A DNA stretch of 64,000 nt from Pseudacidobacterium ailaaui (GCF_000688455.1 NZ_JIAL01000001.1:1705001-1769000), one strand, 5' to 3'. Counted from the first letter of the stretch, positions 36,623-45,835 are shown. Notes: a model not told the origin generated them from the letters alone. Translations and numbers: made by a program.

Positions 36623-37561
36623 TCAGCGGACCAGACGAAGCGATGGCGGCTGGCGTTTTGCCCGATGGAGAGTCGCTCTAGTGTTGCTGTGCACAACGGC
36701 CAGCTTTTCGCGGTCCAGGATCTTGCGCAATTGGTTGCGGGCGTGCGTTGCCCAGGGACCGATAGGGTCCAGTTTTAGATAGGCCGTCCAGTGGCGCAGT
36801 GCTTTTCTCCGCTGGCCGGTCCGCTCATAGGCAAGGGCCAGGTTGTAGTGGGCGTCCGCATAGGTAGGCACCAGGCGAATGGCGGTGGTGTAGGCTTCAA
36901 TCGCTTCGGGCAGCTTCTTCAGCTCATCCAGAACATTGCCCAGATCAAAATAGGCCAGAGCATATTCCGGGTCCGCCAGAGTGGCCTGACGATAGAGGTG
37001 TTCAGCCTCGGTGAACTCGCGCTGATGATAAAAAATCGTGCCCAGGTTGATGCTGGCGGGCGCATGAGAAGGATCGAGGGCAAGAATTTCGTGATAGATG
37101 CGGACTGCGTCGCCGGTCTTACCCGTCTCCTCGCACCGTACCGCCTCCAGAAAAAGACGGGTTGTCTGGGCTTCCCGCTGGGTGGGGGTCAGAATGGAAC
37201 CGCTCACGTTGGCGGGATCATGGCTATGCTCGCCGTCAAAATCAAAGACAAACTGGCGGGCAATGGGTTCCATGATGACGCCGGAGTGCCGGAAGATGAG
37301 CCGGGACCCGCGCCGCACGGTGCTGGCCTCAAGCAGAGGATTGGCCATTCCGGAGACTGAGCGCATGGCAGAGATCGAGGCGCGGATACTGGCCGCAGAG
37401 AGGCGCGTGGCGCGAAGGTCGCGCAGCTTGCGCAACTGGACAAGGTCCTGAAAGCTATAAGTTTCCCTGGGAGCTATAAGTCCGCTGCGCTCCCATCCGC
37501 GCAACTGCCTGGGATGGATGCGCAGGATGCGCAGCACATCCTGACGGCTATATCCAGTCAC
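36623..37561 (-). CDS. MerR-like HTH / TPR fusion protein, probable regulator
   Basis: 312 residues from a GTG at 37561 with GGGGGAG nine bases upstream. Residues 1-70 look like a MerR winged helix (YSRQDVLRILRIHPRQLRGW, SFQDLVQLRKLRDLRATRLS). A linker follows (VRRGSRLIFRHSG), and residues ~130-285 contain three to four TPR repeats (PASINLGTIFYHQREFTEAE, ALAYFDLGNVLDELKKLPEA, ADAHYNLALAYERTGQRRKA). MerR DNA-binding heads with TPR tails are seen in Acidobacteria and myxobacteria-like genomes, but targets are unknown. It lacks the coiled-coil/effector domain of classic MerR proteins. Confidence 0.85.
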   Translation of the reverse strand: MTGYSRQDVLRILRIHPRQLRGWERSGLIAPRETYSFQDLVQLRKLRDLRATRLSAASIRASISAMRSVSGMANPLLEASTVRRGSRLIFRHSGVIMEPIARQFVFDFDGEHSHDPANVSGSILTPTQREAQTTRLFLEAVRCEETGKTGDAVRIYHEILALDPSHAPASINLGTIFYHQREFTEAEHLYRQATLADPEYALAYFDLGNVLDELKKLPEAIEAYTTAIRLVPTYADAHYNLALAYERTGQRRKALRHWTAYLKLDPIGPWATHARNQLRKILDREKLAVVHSNTRATLHRAKRQPPSLRLVR

Positions 37562-37725
37562 AAACCGCGTCTCCCCCTGTTCTGAGGCGATTATGCGTTG
37601 TCAAGGAAAAACACACAAGGGGTTGTATATGAAAATCAGTGGATAACCAGGTACTGAATCCGAATCCCAACCCCCTTTCCCAGGCGCTTTGGCCGTTCAG
37701 GGCCATCCATAGGTGGAATTTCCGC

Positions 37726-37752
37726 TTGAAAAGCGTATTGAAATACGATAAC
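37726..37752 (+). promoter_or_regulatory. Candidate promoter with internal palindrome for the GlsB-like gene
   Basis: TTGAAA (37726-37731) and GATAAC (37747-37752) could be -35 and -10 boxes 15 bases apart. Between them lies CGTATT-GA-AATACG (37734-37747), a perfect 6-bp dyad suited to a repressor. The start codon is about 80 bases downstream. Confidence 0.35.
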
Positions 37753-37829
37753 GTTCCATCCACTTCAGTAATCCGCAGGAAGGCGCTGTTGAGGTCCCCT
37801 GCGTAAACCAGGACGGAAGGGAGAATTGC

Positions 37830-38087
37830 ATGTTCGTAATTATCTGGTGGATCATCGTCGGCCTGATTGCAGGATGGATCACCGGCAAGATCATGAAGGG
37901 TAGCGGCTATGGTGCGCTGATGGACATTGTCATCGGCATCATCGGGGCGCTGATTGGCGGATTCATTATGCGCCAGCTGGGCTTCGCAGGCCAGGGAGGC
38001 ATGATTTACACCATTCTGGTGGCTGTGCTGGGCGCAGTCATCCTCACCCTGTTGCTGCGGCTGATCTCCGGGAGAAGAGCCACCTAG
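37830..38087 (+). CDS. GlsB/YeaQ/YmgE-family stress-response membrane protein
   Basis: 85 residues, three membrane helices. IIWWIIVGLIAGWITGKIMKG, ALMDIVIGIIGALIGGFIM and ILVAVLGAVILTLLLRLI are the typical segments of the transglycosylase-associated family, small inner-membrane proteins often induced by stress. The start follows GGGAGAA. The function is not known beyond family membership. A strong hairpin terminator follows at 38115. Confidence 0.93.
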   Translation: MFVIIWWIIVGLIAGWITGKIMKGSGYGALMDIVIGIIGALIGGFIMRQLGFAGQGGMIYTILVAVLGAVILTLLLRLISGRRAT

Positions 38088-38114
38088 CCGCGCTCTTTTC
38101 CCTGCGAAATTTTT

Positions 38115-38150
38115 CGGGGCAGACGTGTCCGGACCTGTCTGCCCCGTTTC
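38115..38150 (+). terminator. Rho-independent terminator after the GlsB-like gene
   Basis: A perfect 10-bp stem (CGGGGCAGAC at 38115-38124, GTCTGCCCCG at 38137-38146) with a 12-base loop, followed by a T-rich stretch (TTTCTGTGTTCTTG). It lies 28 bases after the stop codon, in a convergent gap. Confidence 0.8.
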
Positions 38151-38167
38151 TGTGTTCTTGTTGCTGC

Positions 38168-38998
38168 TTAACTGGAAAGGCCCAGCTTGCGGAAGGCCGC
38201 TTCTGCCTTCGCAGCAACGGCCTCAGAGTTTTCTTCGAGCGAGTAGTGGATTTCAAGCACTCCGGCGGGGGTCCGAGGAGCGGACCGCAGTTCGCTCATG
38301 GTCTCTTCCCATGGCACTGTACCGTCGCCCGGCCAGAGGTGCTCATCGCGACCGCCTTTGTTGTCGTGCAGATGCGATGAGTAAATGTGCGGGCGTAGTT
38401 CGCTGAGGACGGGAGCAACGCCCTCCCCAAGGTGTGCGTGTCCAACGTCAAGGCAGACGCCGATGTCGCCAAAGTGGCCCACATTGAGGATTTCCAGAAT
38501 ATTTTGCGGCTGGGTCACCTCGTTCTGGATGTTCTCAACCAGCAGCTTGACGCCCAGGGGGTTGGCAAAAGCCCGGAGATGTTCCAGCGCGGTGAGCGAA
38601 TTTTCCAGCGACCGCGTATTCCAGGTGTCCTCTCGCTCGCCCAGATGGAGGATGAGATAACGGAAGGGGACCTGCTCGGCGACCTCCAGCGCTCGCTTGA
38701 TTTCATCCATGGCCTCGACACGCCGTGATTTTTCCGGGTGGATGACATTGACGGCTGGTGCACCGCCGCGTCCCATCTCCAGGTCGGGGAAGAGAGGTGC
38801 ATGCATGGAGAAGGGTTCCACCGGGTTGGATTTGAACCAGTCGGCCATCTCCCGAACATGGGCACGGCTGGTGTAGTCAAAGTGCTGCCGGGCCGCAAAA
38901 AGCTCTACACCCTGTGCCCCGGCGCGGGCAAAGAGTTCCAGAAATCCAGGATGCAAACGGTGGCGCAGGAAGATGTGCGTGGAAATGACCTTAAGCAT
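38168..38998 (-). CDS. Sugar phosphate isomerase/epimerase-like TIM-barrel protein (AP endonuclease 2 superfamily)
   Basis: 276 residues. Metal-site residues of the xylose-isomerase-like barrel are visible: LILHLGERE, LLVENIQNE, GVCLDVGHAHLGEG, IYSSHLHDNKGGRDEHLWPGDGTVPWEE. These match the sugar-phosphate isomerase/epimerase (IolE/Hyi-like) group, binding a divalent metal. No export signal. The substrate is unknown, and it is separate from the amino-sugar locus. Confidence 0.87.
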   Translation of the reverse strand: MLKVISTHIFLRHRLHPGFLELFARAGAQGVELFAARQHFDYTSRAHVREMADWFKSNPVEPFSMHAPLFPDLEMGRGGAPAVNVIHPEKSRRVEAMDEIKRALEVAEQVPFRYLILHLGEREDTWNTRSLENSLTALEHLRAFANPLGVKLLVENIQNEVTQPQNILEILNVGHFGDIGVCLDVGHAHLGEGVAPVLSELRPHIYSSHLHDNKGGRDEHLWPGDGTVPWEETMSELRSAPRTPAGVLEIHYSLEENSEAVAAKAEAAFRKLGLSS

Positions 38999-39033
38999 AT
39001 GAAGGCAGTGCGTGTGCTGTTTCTATCTTCTCA

Positions 39034-39741
39034 TTAAACCGGAGGCGCACCGTCCACGATGTGCACACCTGCCGGAGGCTGGAAAAGAAAAGCGCTGTCC
39101 GGGGCCGGAGCATTCGGGACCTCGTCACTGAAGAGAAAAGTGTTGACAATGCCATCCGTCTCCTCAATCCGCATGGACTGAATGGTACCGTCTGCACGCG
39201 CGGTAATGGAGACCGAGGCGATGCGCTGTTCCATCCCTTTGGGAACACCCATGAGGACATAGCTTCCATTTTCTGCCGGAGCCAGGCGCAGGGAGCCGAG
39301 CTCCTTCTCAAGCTGCGTATGTCCCAGCAGAAAGCGCAAGGGAGAGCGGAGGTCGTCGAGTTTTTTTACCGGAACCCGCGGGACCTCCGTGTCTCCGGGA
39401 GAATAAAAGTAGGCATTGTGCCCATCCAGCACAAAGAGCTTGCCGGCTGGGGTGGAATAGGTCCAGCGCATTTTCTGCGGCTTTTTCAGCAGGAGTACTC
39501 CGCTTTCGCTACGGTGCATGCCCATCCCATCGAACTTCTGCGTAAAGTGTACGGACAGAGAATGCAGCGAATTGTAGTGCCGGTCTACGACGGCTGCGAA
39601 AGCTTGCGGGCTAACAACCTGGGCATGCACACGCGAAGAAAGGCAAAGTGCAGCGAGCAGCAGAAGCCCACGTCGCTTTGCCGAGAAGCACAGGCGATGT
39701 CCTGCGCCTTGCCATCGGCTTTCCCGCTTTTGCCGGCCCAT
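39034..39741 (-). CDS. lolA: Outer-membrane lipoprotein carrier protein LolA
   Basis: 235 residues from ATG 39741, with a Arg-rich N-region and signal peptide (RRGLLLLAALCLSSRVHA). The mature domain has the LolA pattern YNSLHSLSVHFTQKFDG, ESGVLLLKKPQKMRWTY, GKLFVLDGHNAYFYSP, RIEETDGIVNTFLFSD and the C-terminal FLFQPPAGVHIV. LolA ferries lipoproteins through the periplasm to the outer membrane. It is slightly larger than the E. coli protein. Upstream in-frame codons to 39825 are unlikely to be used because they precede the signal sequence. Confidence 0.9.
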   Translation of the reverse strand: MGRQKRESRWQGAGHRLCFSAKRRGLLLLAALCLSSRVHAQVVSPQAFAAVVDRHYNSLHSLSVHFTQKFDGMGMHRSESGVLLLKKPQKMRWTYSTPAGKLFVLDGHNAYFYSPGDTEVPRVPVKKLDDLRSPLRFLLGHTQLEKELGSLRLAPAENGSYVLMGVPKGMEQRIASVSITARADGTIQSMRIEETDGIVNTFLFSDEVPNAPAPDSAFLFQPPAGVHIVDGAPPV

Positions 39742-39898
39742 TTTCTCGTATTCTGTTAAATTTTTCAAAAATAAGGACCTGAGAAGAATGATGGAAAAAA
39801 GCGGCGTTCCGGCCGGAGATGGCACTCGAATGCGGTCCTCTCCGCGGAGCTTTCTTACGGGCGAACCTGGCCGCCCGGGGGGGCATACGAAGTAGGCC

Positions 39899-40456
39899 CT
39901 ACTGGATCGGTACCGTACAGTTAGTGCCCCCCGCCGGATCGGCTTTAATTTCCCCGGTCATATCAATACAGAAGCCGCGGTGCCCGGTTTTGCCTACGGC
40001 CTGAGGGACCGCAGTGGCCTCATAGCTGGTGTACATGTCCTGATTATTCACCGTGGTTTTCTGGCAGTTGGTGATGTTGAAGGTGTATCCAGCCTTGGAG
40101 CCGGAGGCCAGATCGCGCTGAAGTAATTGTGCACTTTGCGCACTGGGAGGCCCGGCGCTGGCGTCACCGCCAAGGGCCTGCAGGGAGCAGGCAAAGCCAT
40201 TGGCTGGGTAGTTGGTCTGGTACTGGATCTCCGCCTGATAGATGGCGCGCAGGGACTGGATGGCCGAAGTCTCGTTGGCCTGGCTGCGAAGATTGAGCAT
40301 ATTCGGGATAGCAATGAGCATGAGGATGAGCATGATGGAGATAACAATGAGCAGCTCCATCAAGGTGAACCCAGACTCAGGAAGGTTGCATCCGTCATAC
40401 CGCCTGCGGCGCGGGGAAAGAGATTGGGTCAGCAGAGTGATCAAAGATTTGTGCAT
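39899..40456 (-). CDS. Type IV pilin / pseudopilin-like prepilin
   Basis: 185 residues from ATG 40456. A 30-residue leader is followed by the class III prepilin site (PESG, then FTLMELLIVIS, with Glu five), cut by PilD, and a hydrophobic helix. The mature part has the usual helix-plus-loop layout (LRSQANETSAIQSLRAIYQAE, IQYQTNYPANGFACS) and several cysteines. Similar proteins are pilin subunits or GspG-like pseudopilins. It lies apart from the assembly operon at 49.8-56.3 kb but could be its substrate. It has a longer leader than usual. Confidence 0.86.
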   Translation of the reverse strand: MHKSLITLLTQSLSPRRRRYDGCNLPESGFTLMELLIVISIMLILMLIAIPNMLNLRSQANETSAIQSLRAIYQAEIQYQTNYPANGFACSLQALGGDASAGPPSAQSAQLLQRDLASGSKAGYTFNITNCQKTTVNNQDMYTSYEATAVPQAVGKTGHRGFCIDMTGEIKADPAGGTNCTVPIQ

Positions 40457-40881
40457 GTTGGGTGATACTTTCCGCCTGTCGAGAGAAATGCTAAATGAAT
40501 AAGACGCGCAACGCCAGCCAAGCGCTCCATCAAAGGGCCTGGGATGCAGAATTCCGAAACTGGCCAGGCTGGACGCTGGCAGCGAACAGGAGTCCCCATC
40601 GCCCGTATGGTTTTCTGGAGCAATCGAGGAGATTGAAATACGGAATTCCATACATAAAAGCGGTGCTCTCTGCAGCCTGTATTTACGATTTCGTAAATAT
40701 ACTCATCTGCAAACTATTCTTTTTGAGCACTTTGCACTCTCATTTCAACGCAGTTAACGGTTTGGTACATCTGTTGCATAGTTCATTATTAGTTTAAAGG
40801 GCTGCGGCATTCGTTGTCCGTAGGTTCCGTATTCACACAAGTCAATTTTTTGCCGTAGTTCCTGGGACAGGGGGAAATGGT
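40457..40881. other. 425-bp intergenic region between divergent pilin and TonB-receptor genes
   Basis: No convincing gene is seen. AT-rich stretch at 40640-40800 includes the perfect palindrome at 40680-40699. The start region of the receptor has GGGGGAAATGGT before its ATG. Promoters for both genes must lie here but no textbook -35/-10 pair stood out. Confidence 0.6.
40680..40699. promoter_or_regulatory. 20-bp perfect palindromic operator candidate
   Basis: TATTTACGA-TT-TCGTAAATA: nine-base arms (40680-40688, 40691-40699) with a two-base spacer, embedded in AT-rich sequence 183 bases before the TonB-receptor start. Length and symmetry are typical of a homodimeric repressor site (TetR, GntR or LacI class). 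No cognate regulator gene is adjacent. Confidence 0.6.
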
Positions 40882-43800
40882 ATGAAGAGTTGTTCTTGTG
40901 GGCGGCGCCTTCAGGCGCTCATCTTTGGCCTTGTGTTTCTCTCGTTCTGTTGGTTTCTGCCAACGCAAACGGCTTCCGCGCAAAATGTATATGCGGCAAT
41001 CCACGGTACGGTGTCTGACCCTACCGGCGCGGTGATCCCGAATGCTAATGTCACGGTACTCAACACCAGTACGGGGATATCTTCCCAGCAGACGACCGAT
41101 AGCAAGGGCTACTACATTTTCCCGCAGCTGGCCATTGGCGGCCCGTATTCGATTACGATCTCTGTTTCCGGGTTTCAGACATTCAAGGTTGCTGGACTGA
41201 CGTTGCAGCTCAATGATAATCGCGAGGTCAATGCGGTCCTCAGGCCGGGCGAGGTCTCGCAAAGTGTAGAAGTGAATGCTGCGGCCGTACAGGTAGAAAC
41301 CTCGGATTCTCAGGTAAAGGACACAATTACGGGCAGCCAGATTGTCCAGCTTCCTTTGCTGGGCCGTGATGCCACGGTCCTGCAAAAGATCAGCCCGGGC
41401 ACGGTCGAGTCCTCAGACCGTTTTGGCAATTATTCGGCGAATGGGTCCCAGACCCAGGAAAACAGTTATTTGCTGGATGGGGCCGACGTCAACGATGCGC
41501 CTCTTCAGACCCAGGCACTCATTATCAATCCGGACGCAATTCAAGAGGTCACTTTTGTAACGGGCACGCAGAACCCGGAGTATAACCGCAATTCAGGCGC
41601 CATTATTAACCAGACGATCAAGAGCGGCACCAATTCTTTCCATGGAGATGCCTTCGAGTTTTACCGGGACACCTTCCTCAACAATGGAAACTACTTTTCT
41701 ACTTCAAGGCCTGTATTTCACCAGAACCTTTTCGGAGGGACGCTGGGTGGTCCGGTCCTCAGAAACCGGTTGTTCTTTTTTCTCGCTTACCAGGGACTGC
41801 GGAATGCAACAGCGGCCACAACCGTCACGAGTGTGCCGACAGATGCGCAGCTGGGACGGAACAGCTCTGGCTATGCAGACCTGACCAACGACAACAATGT
41901 TGCGAACAATGGGACCAACGGCACGGTAGGACTGACGTCAAACCCCCTTCCCTTTGCTTTGCAGGGACCGAATGGGACCTGCCTGGCGGGGACACCGTGG
42001 AACAGTTGTTTTTCGGGGCCTGCGATCCATGTGCCGGTCACAAATTTCAACTCCATCTCTTCGACCTTGCTCAATAAATATGTGCCTTCTCCGAACTACA
42101 ACGGGGCCTTTTATAACTTCAACGCCGCCAGTACGGCAGGCGCGGACCAAGGAGTGGTGCGGGTCGACGCAAAGCTGACGGACAACGATGCCCTGTGGGC
42201 CTCAAGCATCTTTCAGTCCAATCCCAGCGTCAACGCGCTGCCGTTTACGGGCGCTACCCTGCCGGGGTTTGCTCAGGATGCTGCACGGCACATCAAGATA
42301 TTCAGCGCTTCGTGGACGCATACCTTCAACCCCACGACTTTAAATGAGCTGCGGGCCGGGTATTATCGCTTTAATTTCGCCGCGGTCGAACCAGTGGCGG
42401 TCCAGCCGCCTTCGAGTCTCGGGTTCCAGATTAACCCGCAGAATCCAGCGGCCGCTTCGATTCCGAAGATTAGTGTCACGGGATACTTTACGCTCGGTTT
42501 CAGCAACAATGGACCGCAGCCCCGGCTGGATGCAAACGAAGACTATGCTGACAATTTCACCAAGATTGTCGGAAACCATAATCTGATGTTTGGAGCGCAT
42601 GTGGAGCGCTTTACGGTGCACAATCCGTTTTATGCCAACCTGAACGGGAATTACGGCTTTAGCGGCAGCGGCGCCTTTACCTCAGGCGATCCCTTGCTGG
42701 ATTTTCTGGTGGGTATTCCCAGCTCATACGCGCAGGGTTCGGGTGCGGAGATTGATGCCCGCTCGTGGGAGATCTACGGCTACGCGCAGGACAACTGGAA
42801 AATCAATAGCTCGTTTACGTTGAATTTTGGCACCGGGTACGACATTGAGACCCCATTCGCCAACCTGCAATACGGAGGAAAAGCAGTCATCTGCTTTACG
42901 CCGGGTGCGCAATCCAAGGTATTTCCCACGGCCCAGCCGAGCCTGCTTTATCCTGGCGACCCCGGTTGCAACAACATGGGTGGTGCGACTACAAAATACG
43001 ACCATTTTTCTCCTCGCGTGGGTTTCGTATGGTCGCCCTCAGGAGAGGCAGGATGGCTGACGGGTCCATCCGGAGCACACAAATTTTCAGTTCGCGGTGG
43101 ATTTGGCTTGTACTTCAATCGGGATTCGGAAGAGGCCCAGTTGCAGAACCTGGAAGATCCTCCCTTTGGGACCACCAGCACCGGGGCCACAGATGTGGGC
43201 GGCAGCCCGAGTTTTGCCAATCCTTTCCAGGACGTTGCAGGACGAGCGGGCATGTCGGAACCAAACAAATTTCCTTACAGCTTCCCCACTGCCGGACAGA
43301 CCATCAACTTTTCGCAGTTTGTGCCTTATGATCTGAGCACCATCTCGCCTTCCTACGATGTTCCGTATGCCTATAACATGATGCTTCAGATACAGCGGGA
43401 ACTGCCCGGCAATCAGGTGTTGACGGTTGGCTACATCGGGTCACTCGGGCGGCATCTGGTCAGGGCATATGAAGCGGACCAGATTACTCCAAGTGGACAT
43501 GCCGCCGCCGTGGCAGCTTGTAATGCCATGGGAGAAAGTTCCTGCTTGTCCAACCTGGCGGCACACCTTTCTTTAACGGCCCCGCAATGGTTTACTGAAA
43601 CCTCAGGGAATTTCCTCTCAGTCGGGCAGGTCCGTACCGATGGCTCCTCCAATTACCACTCGCTGCAGGCGAGCCTGAATAAGCAGCTAAGTCATGGTCT
43701 GTATTACATCCTGTCTTACACATACAGCCATGCTCTGGACAATGGGTCCAGCTTTGAAAGTTCAGGCTTTGCCAACGGCAATGACCTTGCAGGTACAAAC

Positions 43801-44454
43801 TGGGTTCCGGGGTTCCAGTATCTTAGCTATGGAAACTCGGAGTATGACGCACGGCATCGTTTTGTAGCGGCCTATGGTTATACCGTACCGCTGCCCCAGT
43901 CCTGGAAGGAAAACTACTTTGTAAACGAAATCCTGGGTGGATGGAACCTCTCTGGCATCACCACGCTTCAAACCGGGAACCCGGTTTCGATCGGTGATAT
44001 TGGGCTGAACTCGTCGCTGTATTGTAATGATGCCAGTTTTGCCTTCTACGCCTGCCCTGATACACCTGTGACCTCGACCTTCCACATTGCTGTAAAAAAC
44101 CCGCGGTCGGCCGGCAATTACTGGTTTGACCCCTCTGTATTTTCGCCCGAACCTCTGGGCACCTTCGGAAATGTGAAGAGGAATTTCTTCCATGGTCCTG
44201 GATTCAATTACACGAACATGGCCCTCTTCAAAGACTTTCCTTTGGGCCGTGCGGACAGCCCCAGGTATATCCAGTTACGGCTGGAGAGCTTTAACGTCTT
44301 CAACCATGCAAACTTTGCCGGGCCAGACGGGAATCTAACGGACGGTCCGCTGTTTGGAAAAATCACTTCTGTGATTACTCCGGTGGCGGACGGTGGCGCG
44401 GGAGATCCGCAACCAGGCCGTGCAGTGCAACTGGCTGCGAAGATCTATTTCTGA
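40882..44454 (+). CDS. TonB-dependent receptor, Oar-like, with carboxypeptidase-regulatory-like N-domain
   Basis: 1190 residues. Signal peptide (LIFGLVFLSFCWFLPTQTASA), carboxypeptidase-regulatory-like domain (about 35-120: AAIHGTVSDPTGAVIPNANV, GYYIFPQLAIGGPYSITI), plug (QLPLLGRDATVLQKISPG, NSYLLDGADVNDAP, SGTNSFHGDAFEFYRDTF) and a large beta-barrel ending in KIYF. Same family as the receptor at 29.7-33.1 kb but clearly diverged. Ligand unknown; such receptors bind glycans or peptides. A symmetric operator candidate at 40680 suggests control by a repressor. The gene is monocistronic and convergent with the M16 protease. Confidence 0.93.
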   Translation: MKSCSCGRRLQALIFGLVFLSFCWFLPTQTASAQNVYAAIHGTVSDPTGAVIPNANVTVLNTSTGISSQQTTDSKGYYIFPQLAIGGPYSITISVSGFQTFKVAGLTLQLNDNREVNAVLRPGEVSQSVEVNAAAVQVETSDSQVKDTITGSQIVQLPLLGRDATVLQKISPGTVESSDRFGNYSANGSQTQENSYLLDGADVNDAPLQTQALIINPDAIQEVTFVTGTQNPEYNRNSGAIINQTIKSGTNSFHGDAFEFYRDTFLNNGNYFSTSRPVFHQNLFGGTLGGPVLRNRLFFFLAYQGLRNATAATTVTSVPTDAQLGRNSSGYADLTNDNNVANNGTNGTVGLTSNPLPFALQGPNGTCLAGTPWNSCFSGPAIHVPVTNFNSISSTLLNKYVPSPNYNGAFYNFNAASTAGADQGVVRVDAKLTDNDALWASSIFQSNPSVNALPFTGATLPGFAQDAARHIKIFSASWTHTFNPTTLNELRAGYYRFNFAAVEPVAVQPPSSLGFQINPQNPAAASIPKISVTGYFTLGFSNNGPQPRLDANEDYADNFTKIVGNHNLMFGAHVERFTVHNPFYANLNGNYGFSGSGAFTSGDPLLDFLVGIPSSYAQGSGAEIDARSWEIYGYAQDNWKINSSFTLNFGTGYDIETPFANLQYGGKAVICFTPGAQSKVFPTAQPSLLYPGDPGCNNMGGATTKYDHFSPRVGFVWSPSGEAGWLTGPSGAHKFSVRGGFGLYFNRDSEEAQLQNLEDPPFGTTSTGATDVGGSPSFANPFQDVAGRAGMSEPNKFPYSFPTAGQTINFSQFVPYDLSTISPSYDVPYAYNMMLQIQRELPGNQVLTVGYIGSLGRHLVRAYEADQITPSGHAAAVAACNAMGESSCLSNLAAHLSLTAPQWFTETSGNFLSVGQVRTDGSSNYHSLQASLNKQLSHGLYYILSYTYSHALDNGSSFESSGFANGNDLAGTNWVPGFQYLSYGNSEYDARHRFVAAYGYTVPLPQSWKENYFVNEILGGWNLSGITTLQTGNPVSIGDIGLNSSLYCNDASFAFYACPDTPVTSTFHIAVKNPRSAGNYWFDPSVFSPEPLGTFGNVKRNFFHGPGFNYTNMALFKDFPLGRADSPRYIQLRLESFNVFNHANFAGPDGNLTDGPLFGKITSVITPVADGGAGDPQPGRAVQLAAKIYF

Positions 44455-44468
44455 AGCCTGATCAGGGA

Positions 44469-44503
44469 TGGAGTGCGGATCGAGGACGGCGATCAGCACT
44501 CCA
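44469..44503. terminator. Candidate bidirectional terminator hairpin
   Basis: Between the convergent receptor and M16 genes: outer stem TGGAGTGC/GCACTCCA (44469-44476, 44496-44503) and inner stem GATCG/CGATC (44478-44482, 44490-44494) separated by one mismatch. It overlaps the M16 stop codon. There is no T-run, so function is inferred from position. Confidence 0.5.
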
Positions 44504-45767
44504 ACTGACTGCGCGTGAGTTTGACGCCGTCCAGACGGCCGAGCAGGGTGACGGCGACCAGCTCCGGCTGGAAGAGCTGGTTAGCCATCGCCATGACCTG
44601 ATCTTCTGTAATGGACTCGACGCGGTCCAAAATCTCCTGCATACCAAAGAAATGGTCGAAATACATCTGCTGGCGCGCCAGGTTGGACATGCGCGACATC
44701 GAGCTTTCGAGTGAGAGCAGCAGGTTGCCCTTGAGCTGGTCTTTGGCGCGACGGAGCTCGTCGGAAGGCAGCGGTTCGGTCTTGAGGCGGCGGAACTGCT
44801 CCATGACCAACTGCACCACCTGGATGGCGCGGTCGGCCGATGTGCCAGCGTAAACACAGAGTGAGCCTGTGTCCCGGTATGGGTTCAGGTCGCTGTAAAT
44901 GGAGTAGGCCAGGCCGCGTTCTTCGCGCACGGTCTGGAAGAGGCGCGAACTCATGCCCCCGCCCAGGATGGTATTCAGCACCAGAGTGGCATAGCGGGTT
45001 TCATCAGCGATGGGCGGAGCAGGCACGCCCAGGCAGAGCTGTACCTGTTCCAGGGCCTTCTTGTTCCTGAGGATGATGCGGGCCGCCGTACGGGGCGGGG
45101 CCTGTGCCGTCACAGGGGTCCCGGCAGGCAGCGATTCAAAGCGGCGGGTGACCTGCTCGACGAAAGCGTCATGGTCGATGTTTCCCGCGGCGGAAAAGAT
45201 CATATTGCCGCCATGGAAGCGCTGTCCGTAAAAATCAAAGAGCGTGTCACGCTCAAAACGGCGCACGGTCTCGCGGGTGCCAAGGATCGGGCGCCCCAGC
45301 GGATGGTCTTTCCAGAAGTTCTGCGTAAAGATTTCATGGACGAGATAGTCAGGGTTGTCCTCGTCCATCTTGATTTCTTCAAGGATCACGCCGCGTTCAC
45401 GGGAGATTTCATCGCTGGAGAAGACAGGATTGAGCACCAGGTCGGAGAGGATGTCGAGGGCGACCGGGACGTGCTCGTCGAGGACCTTGATGTTGAAGCA
45501 GACCGTCTCCTTGCCGGTAAAAGCATCAAGATTGCCGCCGATGGCGTCCACTTCGCGAGCAATCAACTGTGCGGAGCGGGACTTGGTACCTTTAAAGACC
45601 ATGTGCTCCACGAAATGGGAGATTCCATTGATCTCCGGTGTCTCGTGACGAGAGCCGGTGCGGATCCATACGCCCATGGCGACGGAGCGGATGTGTCCCA
45701 TCTTCTCGGTGAGGATGGTCAGCCCGTTGGGCAGGGTGGTACGGCGGATATTGCGTTCGTTGTCCAT
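44493..45767 (-). CDS. M16-family zinc metallopeptidase (insulinase/processing-peptidase type)
   Basis: 424 residues. The inverted zinc motif HxxEH is in GISHFVEHMVFKGT (about residue 50) with the downstream Glu at DEISRERGVILEEIKMDED region; the C-terminal half has the non-catalytic M16 domain with GGGMSSRLFQTVREERGLAYSIYS. No signal peptide, so it is cytoplasmic or exported by another route. Members degrade small peptides. Length fits the single-chain, 45-kDa bacterial type. It is divergent from rlmN. Confidence 0.94.
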   Translation of the reverse strand: MDNERNIRRTTLPNGLTILTEKMGHIRSVAMGVWIRTGSRHETPEINGISHFVEHMVFKGTKSRSAQLIAREVDAIGGNLDAFTGKETVCFNIKVLDEHVPVALDILSDLVLNPVFSSDEISRERGVILEEIKMDEDNPDYLVHEIFTQNFWKDHPLGRPILGTRETVRRFERDTLFDFYGQRFHGGNMIFSAAGNIDHDAFVEQVTRRFESLPAGTPVTAQAPPRTAARIILRNKKALEQVQLCLGVPAPPIADETRYATLVLNTILGGGMSSRLFQTVREERGLAYSIYSDLNPYRDTGSLCVYAGTSADRAIQVVQLVMEQFRRLKTEPLPSDELRRAKDQLKGNLLLSLESSMSRMSNLARQQMYFDHFFGMQEILDRVESITEDQVMAMANQLFQPELVAVTLLGRLDGVKLTRSQLEC

Positions 45768-45835
45768 CGTGCTTTACATGGATGCTGCCGGGGCGTCAGG
45801 GAGATTCGGTGAAGGTTGCGTTATGCTGTCTCTAT

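Noticed and set aside
38820-38850. T-arm-like GGTTCAAATCC on the minus strand
   Set aside because: It lies inside the coding frame of the isomerase/epimerase gene (DWFKSNP) with no other tRNA parts.
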